Assembly: GCA_015075275.1 (NCBI GenBank)
Contig: JABTUU010000002.1
Coordinates: 124,001 to 188,000 of the forward strand
Direction of reading: 5' to 3'
DNA length: 64,000 nucleotides
Source: Anaerolineales bacterium
Lineage (GTDB): Bacteria; Chloroflexota; Anaerolineae; Anaerolineales; Villigracilaceae
Within the stretch, counting starts at the first letter, position 1; every line of letters starts with the position of its first letter. Of the stretch, positions 8,916 through 17,650 are shown one piece after another. The position numbers and the translations under genes were made by a program. The notes under the pieces were generated by a model that saw only the letters and a program-made list of their open reading frames with translations, was not told the origin of the DNA and searched no databases.

Positions 8916-10610
8916 ATGCAAACTGAACGAAGAGCATTATGGCGGGCGACTCGCCTGCTTACCCCCGATAAAAAAGAACTAGCGCGTATAGCGTTGGAAG
9001 AAATCCGCCGCGGAGGCGATGTAACCAAAACGCTGCGCAGTCACCCGCTGGCGGATGGCAGCGGCTATCTCAACAAATCCATGCTGGTAACGCTATACAA
9101 AGAATTAGTCGCCGCCGGCGAAATCCCAGCGGATGCGCGACTGCTGGAACGATTGCGTATGAAACCCATGCGCACGCTCTCCGGTGTAACCACGGTAACA
9201 GTTCTCACAAAACCGTATCCCTGCCCCGCAAACTGCATCTTCTGCCCTACTGACGTGCGTATGCCGAAATCGTATTTGCCCGACGAACCCGGCGCGATGC
9301 GCGCTGTAGAGCATGAGTTCGATCCCTACGCGCAAACTAGTTCGCGTCTCCGCCAATTACAGGCGGTAGGACACCCAACGGACAAGATTGAGCTATTAAT
9401 TCTAGGCGGCACCTGGTCGTCCTACCGGCGCGACTATCAAGAGTGGTTCGTCAAACGCTGTTTCGACGCGATGAACGATTCGCTGTCAGCCGCAAAGCAG
9501 GAAGAAAATCTGAAGATCATGCCAGTCGGGAAGAACGGACTCGAGCAAGCGCAAGCCGTCAACGAAACGGCGCATCATCGCAACGTGGGGCTAGTTATCG
9601 AAACGCGCCCCAATGAGATCGCTCCCGACGAGGTCCGCTGGCTGCGGTATCTCGGCGTGACCAAAGTGCAAATGGGCGCGCAAAGTTTAGACGACCGTAT
9701 CCTCGCATTAAATAACCGCGGGCACAATGTGGAACGCACACATCAAGCCGTCGCTCTGCTTCGCGCGGCAGGATTTAAGATCGTCTTGCATTGGATGCCC
9801 AACTTGTTGGGCGCAACGCCTCAATCAGACCGCGCAGATTTTGCGCGACTGTGGGCCGATCTCTGCCCCGATGAAATAAAAATCTACCCGACTCAACTGC
9901 TGGCAAACGCGGAACTTTACGAATATTGGCAGCGCGGCGAATTTACGCCTTATGACACGCGCGAGTTAATTGACCTGATCGCCGACATCAAACCGACCAT
10001 CCCGCGTTACTGCCGCGTCAACCGCATCGTTCGAGATATTCCGTCCACCAACGTCGTGGAAGGAAACCGCCGAACTAGCCTGCGTCAAGACGCACAAAAC
10101 GAGTTGAAGCGACGCGGGCAGAAATGTCAGTGTGTGCGATGCCGCGAGGTGCGAAGCAAAAACGTAAACGTCGAAGCGCTTGAACTGGATGATCTTATCT
10201 ATCAAGCGGGCGCGGCGGAAGAACATTTTATTTCCTACGTCACGCCTGAAGATAAACTCGCAGGATTCGTCAGACTCTCCCTGCCAAGCGACGAATCTCC
10301 GCAAACGGAAATTGACGACCTGCGCGACGCGGCGTTAATCCGCGAAGCGCACGTCTACGGGCAATCGTTGCCCGTCGGCGCGGAAAAAGACGGGGCAGCG
10401 CAACATATCGGACTGGGAACGCGCCTGCTCGAAGAAGCCGAACGCATCGCCGTGCAACGCGGATATCGCCGCATGGCGGTCATCTCAGCGATCGGCGCGC
10501 GGAAATATTATCTCGCGCGCGGATTTAAACGCAGCGAGTTATACCTGACAAAGAATCTCAATTCGGCAAATCAAAACCAGAACGACGCGTCTGAGTTAGA
10601 GTTCCGTTAA
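8916..10610 (+). CDS. elp3: Elp3: radical-SAM/GNAT tRNA U34 carboxymethyl-forming enzyme
   Basis: 564 residues. The N-terminal radical SAM domain carries the cluster cysteines C103, C107 and C110 in CPANCIFC, preceded by TLSGVTTVTVLTKPYP and followed by LPDEPGAMRA, all typical of Elp3. The middle contains KCQCVRCREV (about residues 407-416), the zinc-binding type element. The C-terminal GNAT domain has HIGLGTRLLEEAERIA and RKYYLARGF, the acetyl-CoA-binding and terminal motifs. Elp3 uses SAM and acetyl-CoA to start cm5U formation at wobble uridine 34 of tRNAs; a stand-alone bacterial form is known from Dehalococcoides (Chloroflexota). No other Elongator subunit is present, as expected in bacteria. 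Lack of a clear ribosome-binding site makes the ATG at 8916 likely but not certain. Confidence 0.9.
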   Translation: MQTERRALWRATRLLTPDKKELARIALEEIRRGGDVTKTLRSHPLADGSGYLNKSMLVTLYKELVAAGEIPADARLLERLRMKPMRTLSGVTTVTVLTKPYPCPANCIFCPTDVRMPKSYLPDEPGAMRAVEHEFDPYAQTSSRLRQLQAVGHPTDKIELLILGGTWSSYRRDYQEWFVKRCFDAMNDSLSAAKQEENLKIMPVGKNGLEQAQAVNETAHHRNVGLVIETRPNEIAPDEVRWLRYLGVTKVQMGAQSLDDRILALNNRGHNVERTHQAVALLRAAGFKIVLHWMPNLLGATPQSDRADFARLWADLCPDEIKIYPTQLLANAELYEYWQRGEFTPYDTRELIDLIADIKPTIPRYCRVNRIVRDIPSTNVVEGNRRTSLRQDAQNELKRRGQKCQCVRCREVRSKNVNVEALELDDLIYQAGAAEEHFISYVTPEDKLAGFVRLSLPSDESPQTEIDDLRDAALIREAHVYGQSLPVGAEKDGAAQHIGLGTRLLEEAERIAVQRGYRRMAVISAIGARKYYLARGFKRSELYLTKNLNSANQNQNDASELEFR

Positions 10611-10626
10611 ACCTCCAGCTAAACGC

Positions 10627-10657
10627 TTGACGTACATTCGTCGCAGTGTCACAATAT
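10627..10657 (+). promoter_or_regulatory. Promoter of the dnaJ-family gene, start site at or near the ATG
   Basis: TTGACG at 10627-10632 matches the -35 consensus at five of six bases. Downstream, CACAAT (10650-10655, 17-base spacer) or CAATAT (10652-10657, 19-base spacer) can serve as -10 in an AT-rich patch that runs into the ATG at 10663. The predicted transcription start falls within a few bases of the start codon, and no ribosome-binding site is present, so the mRNA is probably leaderless. Confidence 0.5.
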
Positions 10658-10662
10658 AAATT

Positions 10663-11547
10663 ATGGATTATAAAGACTACTACAAAATCCTCGGCGTAGA
10701 TCGTAAAGCCAGCGAAGACGAAATCCGTAAGGCGTATCGCAAACTGGCAAAACAGCATCACCCCGATCATAACCCGAACAACAACCAAGCCGAGGACAAA
10801 TTCAAAGAGATCAACGAAGCATACGAAGTGTTGGGCGATTCGAAAAAACGCTCGGCATACGATAAGCTGGGTTCCGATTACTCGCAGTGGCAACGACAAG
10901 GCGGAACGCCAGGCGATTTTAACTGGGGACAATACAGCGGCGGCGGAACTCGCGTAGATTACGGCGATCTTAACGACCTCTTCGGCGGCAGCGGCGGCTT
11001 CTCCGATTTCTTCCGCACGATCTTCGGAGGCGGAGCGCCGCAAGCGCGCTCGCGTCCGCAAACCTATCAACAAGAACTCACTATTACGCTTGAGGAAGCC
11101 TATCGCGGAGCGACGCGTCTGCTCCAGGCGGAAAATAATAAAAGAAAACAAGTGCGTATTCCAGCGGGCGTAAGCACCGGTTCCAAAGTGCGCGCGGCGA
11201 GCGCGGGTCCCGGCGGCGCCGACTTGTACTTAATCGTGAATGTAACGGAAGATCCGCGCTTCGAACGCAAGGGCAACGACCTGCATACAACGGCAACCGT
11301 CAGCGTGTTCACCGCCCTGCTCGGCGGCGAAGCGGACGTGGAAACTTTTGAGGGACGCCTTAAACTCACTATTCCCGCCGGCGCGCAGCCCGAACAAATC
11401 TTCCGTTTGGTGGGACGCGGAATGCCGTTGCTAAAAAACGCCAAAGAGAAGGGTAATTTATTTGTTCGACTTAAAGTACAGATTCCCAAACACCTTTCAG
11501 CGAAACAACGCGAACTTCTCGAACAAGCGTCGAAGATAAAACCATAA
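10663..11547 (+). CDS. cbpA: DnaJ/CbpA-type co-chaperone without zinc finger
   Basis: 294 residues. An N-terminal J domain (about 1-70) contains the essential HPD tripeptide at 33-35, which stimulates DnaK ATPase. A Gly/Phe-rich stretch follows ([21 protein letters not shown], about 88-110), then the two beta-barrel C-terminal substrate-binding domains ([18 protein letters not shown] near 130; [32 protein letters not shown] near 205). The CxxCxGxG zinc-finger repeats of true DnaJ are absent, so this is the type II (CbpA/DnaJB) class. It sits between elp3 and an htrA-type protease, consistent with a protein quality-control neighbourhood. No dnaK is in the window. Confidence 0.9.
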   Translation: MDYKDYYKILGVDRKASEDEIRKAYRKLAKQHHPDHNPNNNQAEDKFKEINEAYEVLGDSKKRSAYDKLGSDYSQWQRQGGTPGDFNWGQYSGGGTRVDYGDLNDLFGGSGGFSDFFRTIFGGGAPQARSRPQTYQQELTITLEEAYRGATRLLQAENNKRKQVRIPAGVSTGSKVRAASAGPGGADLYLIVNVTEDPRFERKGNDLHTTATVSVFTALLGGEADVETFEGRLKLTIPAGAQPEQIFRLVGRGMPLLKNAKEKGNLFVRLKVQIPKHLSAKQRELLEQASKIKP

Positions 11548-11649
11548 ATTTCTCTGCGCAACGCCGCTTTCAATTTCGATTAACTTGCATTTAACGACGC
11601 TTAATCGTCGCATAGTACGCTAGTTTAAAAGAATAAGGAAATTACTACG

Positions 11650-12774
11650 ATGAAAAGAATTCTAACTGCAGTTATCATGTTGGCGCTGGCGGCGACCGCA
11701 TGCGCCCTGCCCGATAGAATGCAATCGGAAACACAACCCCCAACTCAGCAACCCATCGTTGCGATTGCGCCCGCTTCAAACGCTTCCATTCCATTAGACG
11801 GTTCGCTTGCCTCGCTCTATCAGCAAGTCATTCCCGGCGTAGTCGCCGTCCGCACCGACACAGGACTCGGCTCCGGATTCATATTCAACGATCAGGGATA
11901 TATCGTCACAAATCACCATGTCATAGAAGGCGTCAGCACAGTCGAGGTTGTCTTCGCTTCCGGCTACAAAGCCAACGGCGCCGTCGTCGGTTTCGACGCA
12001 GACGCGGATATTGCGGTCGTCAAAGTAAATGCGCCCGCTTCAGAGATTCACCCGCTTGCCATCGGCGATTCAAGCGCGCTGATGGTGGGTCAGCCTGTCG
12101 TCGCCATCGGCAATCCTTTCGGCTTAAGCGGCACTATGACAATGGGGATCATCTCCGGTTTGGGGCGCACCCAGCCGGCGCATGTCGCACCTGACGGCGG
12201 CGGTTTCTTCAGCAACGCCGACATCATCCAAACCGACGCGGCGATCAATCCGGGTAATTCTGGCGGTCCGCTTTTCAATTTGAACGGCGAAGTAGTCGGC
12301 GTCAACCAATCCATCCGCACGGAATCTGTTAACCAAACAACCGGCAACGCCGTCAACTCAGGCGTGGGCTTCTCTATTTCCATCAATTTGGTTAAACGCA
12401 TCGTGCCCGGCTTAATTAAAACGGGAAAATACAAGTACCCCTATCTGGGCATCTCCTCCGCCAGCGACATGAGCCTTGCTGAATTCGAGGCGCTGGGGCT
12501 CACACAATACACCGGCGCATACGTTATGTCGATCGCCTCAGGCGGACCGGCGGATAGAGCGGGTATCCGCGCAGGCAATTCGCCCACATCCATCGCCGGC
12601 TTAAAGGCTGGCGGCGACTTAATCATCGCCTTCGATCACAAACCGGTCAAAACTTTCGACGATCTGATCAGTTACCTCATCACCTCCAAATCTCCCGGCG
12701 ATACGGTAGTCTTAACCGTATTGCGCGGCGATGCGCCGATGGATATTACGATCACATTAGGCGAACGTCCATAA
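11650..12774 (+). CDS. htrA: Lipoprotein HtrA/DegP-type serine protease with PDZ domain
   Basis: 374 residues. A lipoprotein signal peptide ends at the lipobox AATAC with Cys18, so the protease is predicted to be anchored outside the cytoplasmic membrane. The trypsin-like domain has catalytic H90 (TNHHVIEG), D120 (DADIAVVKV) and S204 (NPGNSGGPLF). One C-terminal PDZ domain covers about 265-370 (YLGISSA..., GPADRAGIRAGN, GGDLIIAFDHKPVKTFDDL). HtrA enzymes degrade or refold damaged extracytoplasmic proteins. AAGGAAA eight bases before the ATG is a good ribosome-binding site. A small CGACG/CGTCG hairpin (11595-11610) lies in the upstream region. Transcription is ended by the long palindrome immediately downstream. 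Confidence 0.92.
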   Translation: MKRILTAVIMLALAATACALPDRMQSETQPPTQQPIVAIAPASNASIPLDGSLASLYQQVIPGVVAVRTDTGLGSGFIFNDQGYIVTNHHVIEGVSTVEVVFASGYKANGAVVGFDADADIAVVKVNAPASEIHPLAIGDSSALMVGQPVVAIGNPFGLSGTMTMGIISGLGRTQPAHVAPDGGGFFSNADIIQTDAAINPGNSGGPLFNLNGEVVGVNQSIRTESVNQTTGNAVNSGVGFSISINLVKRIVPGLIKTGKYKYPYLGISSASDMSLAEFEALGLTQYTGAYVMSIASGGPADRAGIRAGNSPTSIAGLKAGGDLIIAFDHKPVKTFDDLISYLITSKSPGDTVVLTVLRGDAPMDITITLGERP

Positions 12775-12777
12775 ACA

Positions 12778-12831
12778 TTGATTAGATCAGCCCCTAGAGA
12801 TTTTTTCATCTCTAGGGGCTGATCTAATCAA
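12778..12831. terminator. Perfect 24-bp inverted repeat between convergent genes
   Basis: Arms 12778-12801 and 12808-12831 are perfectly complementary with a six-base T-rich loop. The repeat lies four bases after the htrA stop and contains the TAG stop codon (12824-12826) of the convergent molybdoenzyme gene. It should form a very stable hairpin in both transcripts and act as a bidirectional terminator or 3'-end stabiliser. There is no long U-tract on the plus-strand side, only the AAAAC that follows. Confidence 0.8.
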
Positions 12832-13465
12832 AACGCTCCTCGCGCCAGACATCCGCGCGATTATGGTACCCGGCTTGCTCCCAAAACCCAAGCCGGTCGC
12901 GCGACATAAATTCAAGCGACCTCAGCCACTTTGCGCCTTTCCAGAAATAGGGCGTTGCCAGGTCATCGCGCCCGGGAATCAGCCCAACGGCTCCACGCAG
13001 CGGATAACCGTGTTCCAGCGTGATCGGTTCGCCATTAAGATGAGTTGCCAGCAAGAAGCTATCTTGCAACGCAACTTCCAGCGGCAAGTTAACGGTAAAC
13101 CCGTATTCGGCGTGTTGCATCACATGCGTAGCGGAGGGTTTGACCTTGATCAGTCCCAGTTCCACCATCATTTTTACTGAAACGCCCTCCCAAATCATAT
13201 CAAATTTGCTCCAACGCGTCACACAATGAATATCCATTTGAACCTTGGCGCGCGGAAGGTCGTTGAATTCAGCCCACGTCCAACGCCTCTCTTCTTCCAC
13301 TTCGCCCCATACGCGAAAATCCCAAACAGCGGGATTAAAACTCGGAACGGGTCCGTAATGCAACACGGGAAATTTAAACGTCAACGACTGCCCCGGCGGG
13401 AGCCGCTTTTCTTTGCGGACGCGCTCTTCTTCTTTGCGGCGGTCTTGCCCTTCTGTGGCAACCAT
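12824..13465 (-). CDS. Sulfite-oxidase-like molybdopterin oxidoreductase (cytosolic)
   Basis: 213 residues, one molybdopterin-binding domain of the sulfite oxidase fold. C81 in DIHCVTRWS is the molybdenum ligand; PLEVALQDSFLLATHLNGEPITLEHGYPLRGAVGLIPGRD is the conserved cofactor-binding and substrate block (about 131-170), and YFWKGAKWLRSLEF follows. There is no twin-arginine signal; the N-terminus is highly charged (EERVRKEKR), so the protein is probably cytosolic, unlike MsrP/YedY. Substrate is unknown. The ATG has an excellent GGAGGAG seven bases upstream. The stop codon lies within the shared terminator palindrome. It is transcribed away from secA. Confidence 0.85.
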   Translation of the reverse strand: MVATEGQDRRKEEERVRKEKRLPPGQSLTFKFPVLHYGPVPSFNPAVWDFRVWGEVEEERRWTWAEFNDLPRAKVQMDIHCVTRWSKFDMIWEGVSVKMMVELGLIKVKPSATHVMQHAEYGFTVNLPLEVALQDSFLLATHLNGEPITLEHGYPLRGAVGLIPGRDDLATPYFWKGAKWLRSLEFMSRDRLGFWEQAGYHNRADVWREERFD

Positions 13466-13522
13466 AATCGCTCCTCCGACGCGAGATTATAACAAGTTTG
13501 CCTGAAACGCATCCGCTAAGTT

Positions 13523-13634
13523 TATAATGAGAGGTCGGCGGGAACGCCGATTTGTCGGAGGGGAAATATTTCAATTGAAATTGCAACAAGAGGACGAACT
13601 TGACATGCAGGCAACTCGTTAAAGGCAGTATAAT
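13523..13634 (+). promoter_or_regulatory. secA upstream region: two TATAAT boxes around a small hairpin and a palindrome
   Basis: Within the 190-base gap before secA there is a TATAAT at 13523-13528, then a six-base-pair stem TCGGCG/CGCCGA closing a GGAA tetraloop (13535-13550), then the 14-base palindrome ATTTCAATTGAAAT (13568-13581), and a second TATAAT at 13629-13634, 21 bases before the secA ATG. A transcript from the first box would carry a structured leader; one from the second would have a very short leader. A TTGACA at 13600-13605 is too far (23 bases) from the second box for a normal promoter. The regulatory reading is inference. Confidence 0.4.
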
Positions 13635-13655
13635 GCTTCGCCGAAAAGGTATTCA

Positions 13656-16600
13656 ATGTTAAAAAGTTTTGTCAAAATGTTCGGGGGCGACCCCAGTAAG
13701 AAAACTATTGCGCAGTATGGCGGCGCCGCCGCGCAAGTCAACGATCTCGAAGCAAATTTCGAGACATTATCTGACGACGCGCTCAGCGCCAAAACAGACG
13801 AATTCCGCGCGCGGCTCGCCGAGTTAATCGGGGATACGGAAGGCTTATCGGAGAAAGAACAGGCTAAAGTCTGGCAAGACGCGCTAAGCGACATTTTACC
13901 GGAAGCGTTCGCGGCAGTGCGCGAAGCTTCGAAACGCACTATCGGTTTACGTCACTACGATGTGCAGTTAATCGGCGGCGTAGCGCTTCACAAAGGCTCG
14001 ATCGCTGAGATGCGCACCGGCGAAGGGAAAACGCTCGTCGCCACCTTGCCAATCTACCTTAACGCTTTGCTTGGCAAAGGCGTGCATCTCATCACGGTCA
14101 ACGATTATCTGGCGCGGCGCGATGCGCGCTGGATGGCTCCCATCTTCAACATGCTGGGCTTGACCGTCGGCGTGCTGCAAATGGCGGCGGCGACTGAAAA
14201 CGGCAAGAAAGCGTTTCTTGTCGATCTGGAACGTGAATCGCCGCACGAAGATCAACATCAGTTGCGCTTGGTAGATCGCCGCCTCGCCTATGAAGCCGAT
14301 GTGACCTACGGAACCAATTCCGAGTTTGGCTTCGATTATTTGCGCGACAACATGACCATGCGGCTGGCTGATCGCGTACAGCGCGGACATCATTACGCTA
14401 TTGTGGACGAGGTAGACAATGTGCTAATTGACGAAGCGCGCACGCCGCTTATCATCTCCGGTCCCGCTTCGGGAAATTTGGAGTGGTATGGAAAAATGTC
14501 GCAGGTGGTCAAACAGCTTAAGCCCGAAGATTATGAACTCAACGAAAAAGATCAGAACGCCTCGCTCACTGAAACGGGATTGATGCACGTTGAGCAGATC
14601 TTGGGGCAACCGCTCGCGGATCCCGACAGACCGGAAGATGTAACGCCCGAGCAAGCGCGTCTGCGCGGTTATCTCGAACAAGCCATGCGCGCTCAATTCA
14701 TCTTCTATCGCAACAAGGATTATCTTGTACAGGGAGGCAAGGTTATCATCGTAGATGAACACACCGGGCGGCTCATGCCAGGCAGACGCTGGAGCGACGG
14801 TTTACATCAGGCGGTCGAAGCCAAAGAAGGCGTGAAAGTTGAGCCCGAAAACGTGACGTATGCCACCGTCACCTTGCAGAATTATTTTCGCATGTATAAG
14901 AAATTAGCGGGTATGACCGGCACCGCGTTGACCGAAGCCGAAGAATTCAGCAAGATTTACAACCTCGAAGTCCACTCGATCCCGCCGAACCTCGAATATC
15001 AGGCGTTTGGCGGCAATGCGCCGCTAATCGAGATCAAAACCAAGGACAAAGACGGTTACGCATTAGCCTACTTCGCCAAACGCGGCGACAATGAACGCGC
15101 GCCGCTCTTCTATCGCAGGCAAGATTTTCCCGATGTCATCTATAAAACGATCGAATCAAAACTACGCGCTATTGCGACGGAAATCGTCCGCGAGCATGTG
15201 CGCGGACGTCCCGTCTTAGCCGGCACAACCTCCGTCGAAGCGTCGGAAAAGCTTTCAGAGCGCCTGAAAGCCGACTCGGTGCGACGGTTGCTGCAAGTGG
15301 CGCTTGTGCGTCATACTTGGATGCAAGCAAATCATCGCGAGGAAGACGGACGGCTCATCGCAGAACTTCAGCCGTTCAACGAAACGCTTGAGAAGATTTC
15401 GCCGGACGCACTGCGGAAGTTTATCCAACCGTTCGGCATGACAAGCATCAACCCAGAAGATCCGAACAATATCGCCGTAACGCTTGAGATTCTTCGGTTG
15501 GATGAAGCGGATAAACACCGGCTAAAGTCGGTGTTACAAGGCGGCGTTCCTCATCAAGTATTGAACGCGCGTAAACATACCGAAGAGTCGCAGGTGATCG
15601 CAGGGGCGGGCGCATTCGGCGCGGTCACTATCGCCACCAACATGGCCGGGCGCGGCGTGGATATTAAACTCGGCGGCGAAATCGCCGAAGAAGTCATCAG
15701 CGCGGTCAACCGCGTATTGCGTAAAGTGGGCTACGAAGACCCGTTCGATATGTCGCTTGAGGAACGCCGCGTAGCGTTGCAACAAACCGACCCGTCCGCC
15801 TTTAGCATTTACGACGCGGAAATCAAACTTTTCTTGCAATACTTTGAGGATATGGAGCGCGTCAAAGAACTGGGCGGTTTACATGTAGTCGGCTCAGAAC
15901 GGCACGACGCGCGCCGCATTGACAATCAGTTGCGCGGACGCGCCGCGCGGCAGGGCGACCCCGGCTCTTCGCGTTTCTACCTTTCGCTTGAAGACGACCT
16001 CATGCGCATTCAAGGCGGCTCACAGGTAAGCGGACTTATGGACCGCATGCGCGTGGACGAATCGCTTCCGCTCGAAGCGGGCGTAGTCAGCCGCGTAATT
16101 GAACAAGCCCAACATCGCATCGAAGGCGCGAACTTCGATGTGCGCAAGCATCTGCTCGAATACGACGATGTGCTTAACAAACAACGCGAACAGATCTACA
16201 ACCAACGCGATCGTATCTTCGTCAAAGCAGACCTGCGCGAGGATGTGACAACGCTTCTTGAAACCGAAGTCGCTCAACGCGTCGAAGCGGAGATGGCTGA
16301 CGAAGAGGGACCGTGGAAATTGATCGCTTGGCTCGAACAAGTGCAACCGCCGTTTATGACAGGAGAGCGCCTTTTCCCCAGTTTCGGTTTATCTCTGTTG
16401 CTGCGAGAACTTTCTGAACCTACGCGCCTTTCTTCCGAAGTCCTCAGCCTGATCGTCCGCGCCGTCGAAGCCGAGAACGCGCATCATCTGCGTGCAATTG
16501 AAACGCTCATTGACAACAGCGAAGGGGCGCTCAATGCGCAAATTGACTCGCGTAATGACGCCGTAGACGCATTCTTTGAAAGCCTGCGCGAACGAGAAGA

Positions 16601-17645
16601 CGCCCCCCGCCCGCAAAAACTCCTAGAGGAGCTTAACAACTTGATCGGAATGTCGTTGCGTCTCAGCGGCGAACAATTGCGCGCGTTGGGCGAAGAGCCT
16701 GAGAACGTCAAAGACGACGTCCAAGGGATGATCGAAGCGCAATTGACCAGCGCGTATATGGCGCGCGTCATCGCCGCCGCGCAGAATCGTATCGGCGAAT
16801 CGCTTGGCGAGAAATTTCAGATCGCCAACTGGGACGACGCCTCAGACCAGATCGTCGAAGCTTCACAAGCCGCCTTAGAACGCCGCCGCGAACGACTGAG
16901 CGATCAAATTTCACGCGATCTTGAAACTCTTATGCCGTCCGAGATCAACGAAAGCAGCAAACTGCAACTACTGCTCTCGCTCTCGCAAGGCGCGCGCACA
17001 GTTTTCGATCAGAAGACTCACCGTCAAGTCAAACAAATCTTTTCGCGGTTCAGTTATATCTTCCTCATGGCGCAGCTGCTCGATGGACGCGATCAAGAAG
17101 AGATTGCAGACGAGGTATTAGAACATCTCGAAGAAGCGGAAGAAGCGTTGCGCACCGCTTGGGGCGAGCGCGAGTTCAATCGTCTCTCGGCTAACGCGCA
17201 AAAACTGGCGGATTTCGGCGTTGCGGCAAAGAACGCTTTCGGCGAGGAAAGGCTAAGCGAATCAGCCGCCGCGTTGAGCGAAACAGACCGCGAAGCGTTA
17301 GTCGAAGCGATCGGACGTTACGCGTTGAACGAAGCCCATCGGCAATTATTGCTCAGCGCCACAACCGAATTATGGGTGGATTATCTAACGCGCATCGAAG
17401 CCTTACGCGTTTCCATCGGCTTGGAAGCGTACGCGCAACGCGACCCATTGGTGCAATATAAAGCCCGCGCTTCCGAAATGTTCGCTCAGCTAGTAGAAGA
17501 CATCCGCGGGCTGGTGATCAGCCGCATCTTTGCGCATCAACCGCGACCGGTCGAGATTACGCCGGTAGAACTTTCAGACGCGTCCATAGAAACGCGAACC
17601 GTAAGCGTAGATCAAGAGCGAAAGAAAAAGCGACGCAGACATTAA
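13656..17645 (+). CDS. secA: Preprotein translocase ATPase SecA, greatly enlarged
   Basis: 1329 residues, against about 800-900 in most bacteria. SecA drives proteins through SecYEG with ATP. Motifs: Walker A GEGKT at 122-126, DEVD at 251-254 followed by NVLIDEARTPLIISGP, HTGRLMPGRRWSDGLHQAVEAKEG, TGTALTEAEEF, ATNMAGRGVDIKLGG and the helicase motif VI region DNQLRGRAARQGDPGSSRFYLSLEDDLM. Extra sequence relative to E. coli occurs at about 180-210, after HSIPPN (about 440-480), between SERLKAD and HQVLNA (about 530-630), and in a long helical C-terminal region (about 880-1260). The C-terminal SecB/zinc motif is missing; the protein ends in a basic KKKRRRH. The frame is intact throughout. The deaminase gene starts five bases after the stop. 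Confidence 0.95.
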   Translation: MLKSFVKMFGGDPSKKTIAQYGGAAAQVNDLEANFETLSDDALSAKTDEFRARLAELIGDTEGLSEKEQAKVWQDALSDILPEAFAAVREASKRTIGLRHYDVQLIGGVALHKGSIAEMRTGEGKTLVATLPIYLNALLGKGVHLITVNDYLARRDARWMAPIFNMLGLTVGVLQMAAATENGKKAFLVDLERESPHEDQHQLRLVDRRLAYEADVTYGTNSEFGFDYLRDNMTMRLADRVQRGHHYAIVDEVDNVLIDEARTPLIISGPASGNLEWYGKMSQVVKQLKPEDYELNEKDQNASLTETGLMHVEQILGQPLADPDRPEDVTPEQARLRGYLEQAMRAQFIFYRNKDYLVQGGKVIIVDEHTGRLMPGRRWSDGLHQAVEAKEGVKVEPENVTYATVTLQNYFRMYKKLAGMTGTALTEAEEFSKIYNLEVHSIPPNLEYQAFGGNAPLIEIKTKDKDGYALAYFAKRGDNERAPLFYRRQDFPDVIYKTIESKLRAIATEIVREHVRGRPVLAGTTSVEASEKLSERLKADSVRRLLQVALVRHTWMQANHREEDGRLIAELQPFNETLEKISPDALRKFIQPFGMTSINPEDPNNIAVTLEILRLDEADKHRLKSVLQGGVPHQVLNARKHTEESQVIAGAGAFGAVTIATNMAGRGVDIKLGGEIAEEVISAVNRVLRKVGYEDPFDMSLEERRVALQQTDPSAFSIYDAEIKLFLQYFEDMERVKELGGLHVVGSERHDARRIDNQLRGRAARQGDPGSSRFYLSLEDDLMRIQGGSQVSGLMDRMRVDESLPLEAGVVSRVIEQAQHRIEGANFDVRKHLLEYDDVLNKQREQIYNQRDRIFVKADLREDVTTLLETEVAQRVEAEMADEEGPWKLIAWLEQVQPPFMTGERLFPSFGLSLLLRELSEPTRLSSEVLSLIVRAVEAENAHHLRAIETLIDNSEGALNAQIDSRNDAVDAFFESLREREDAPRPQKLLEELNNLIGMSLRLSGEQLRALGEEPENVKDDVQGMIEAQLTSAYMARVIAAAQNRIGESLGEKFQIANWDDASDQIVEASQAALERRRERLSDQISRDLETLMPSEINESSKLQLLLSLSQGARTVFDQKTHRQVKQIFSRFSYIFLMAQLLDGRDQEEIADEVLEHLEEAEEALRTAWGEREFNRLSANAQKLADFGVAAKNAFGEERLSESAAALSETDREALVEAIGRYALNEAHRQLLLSATTELWVDYLTRIEALRVSIGLEAYAQRDPLVQYKARASEMFAQLVEDIRGLVISRIFAHQPRPVEITPVELSDASIETRTVSVDQERKKKRRRH

Positions 17646-17650
17646 TCGTT

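Noticed and set aside
13600..13605. TTGACA before secA as the -35 of the TATAAT at 13629.
   Set aside because: The spacer would be 23 bases, too long for a normal sigma-70 promoter.
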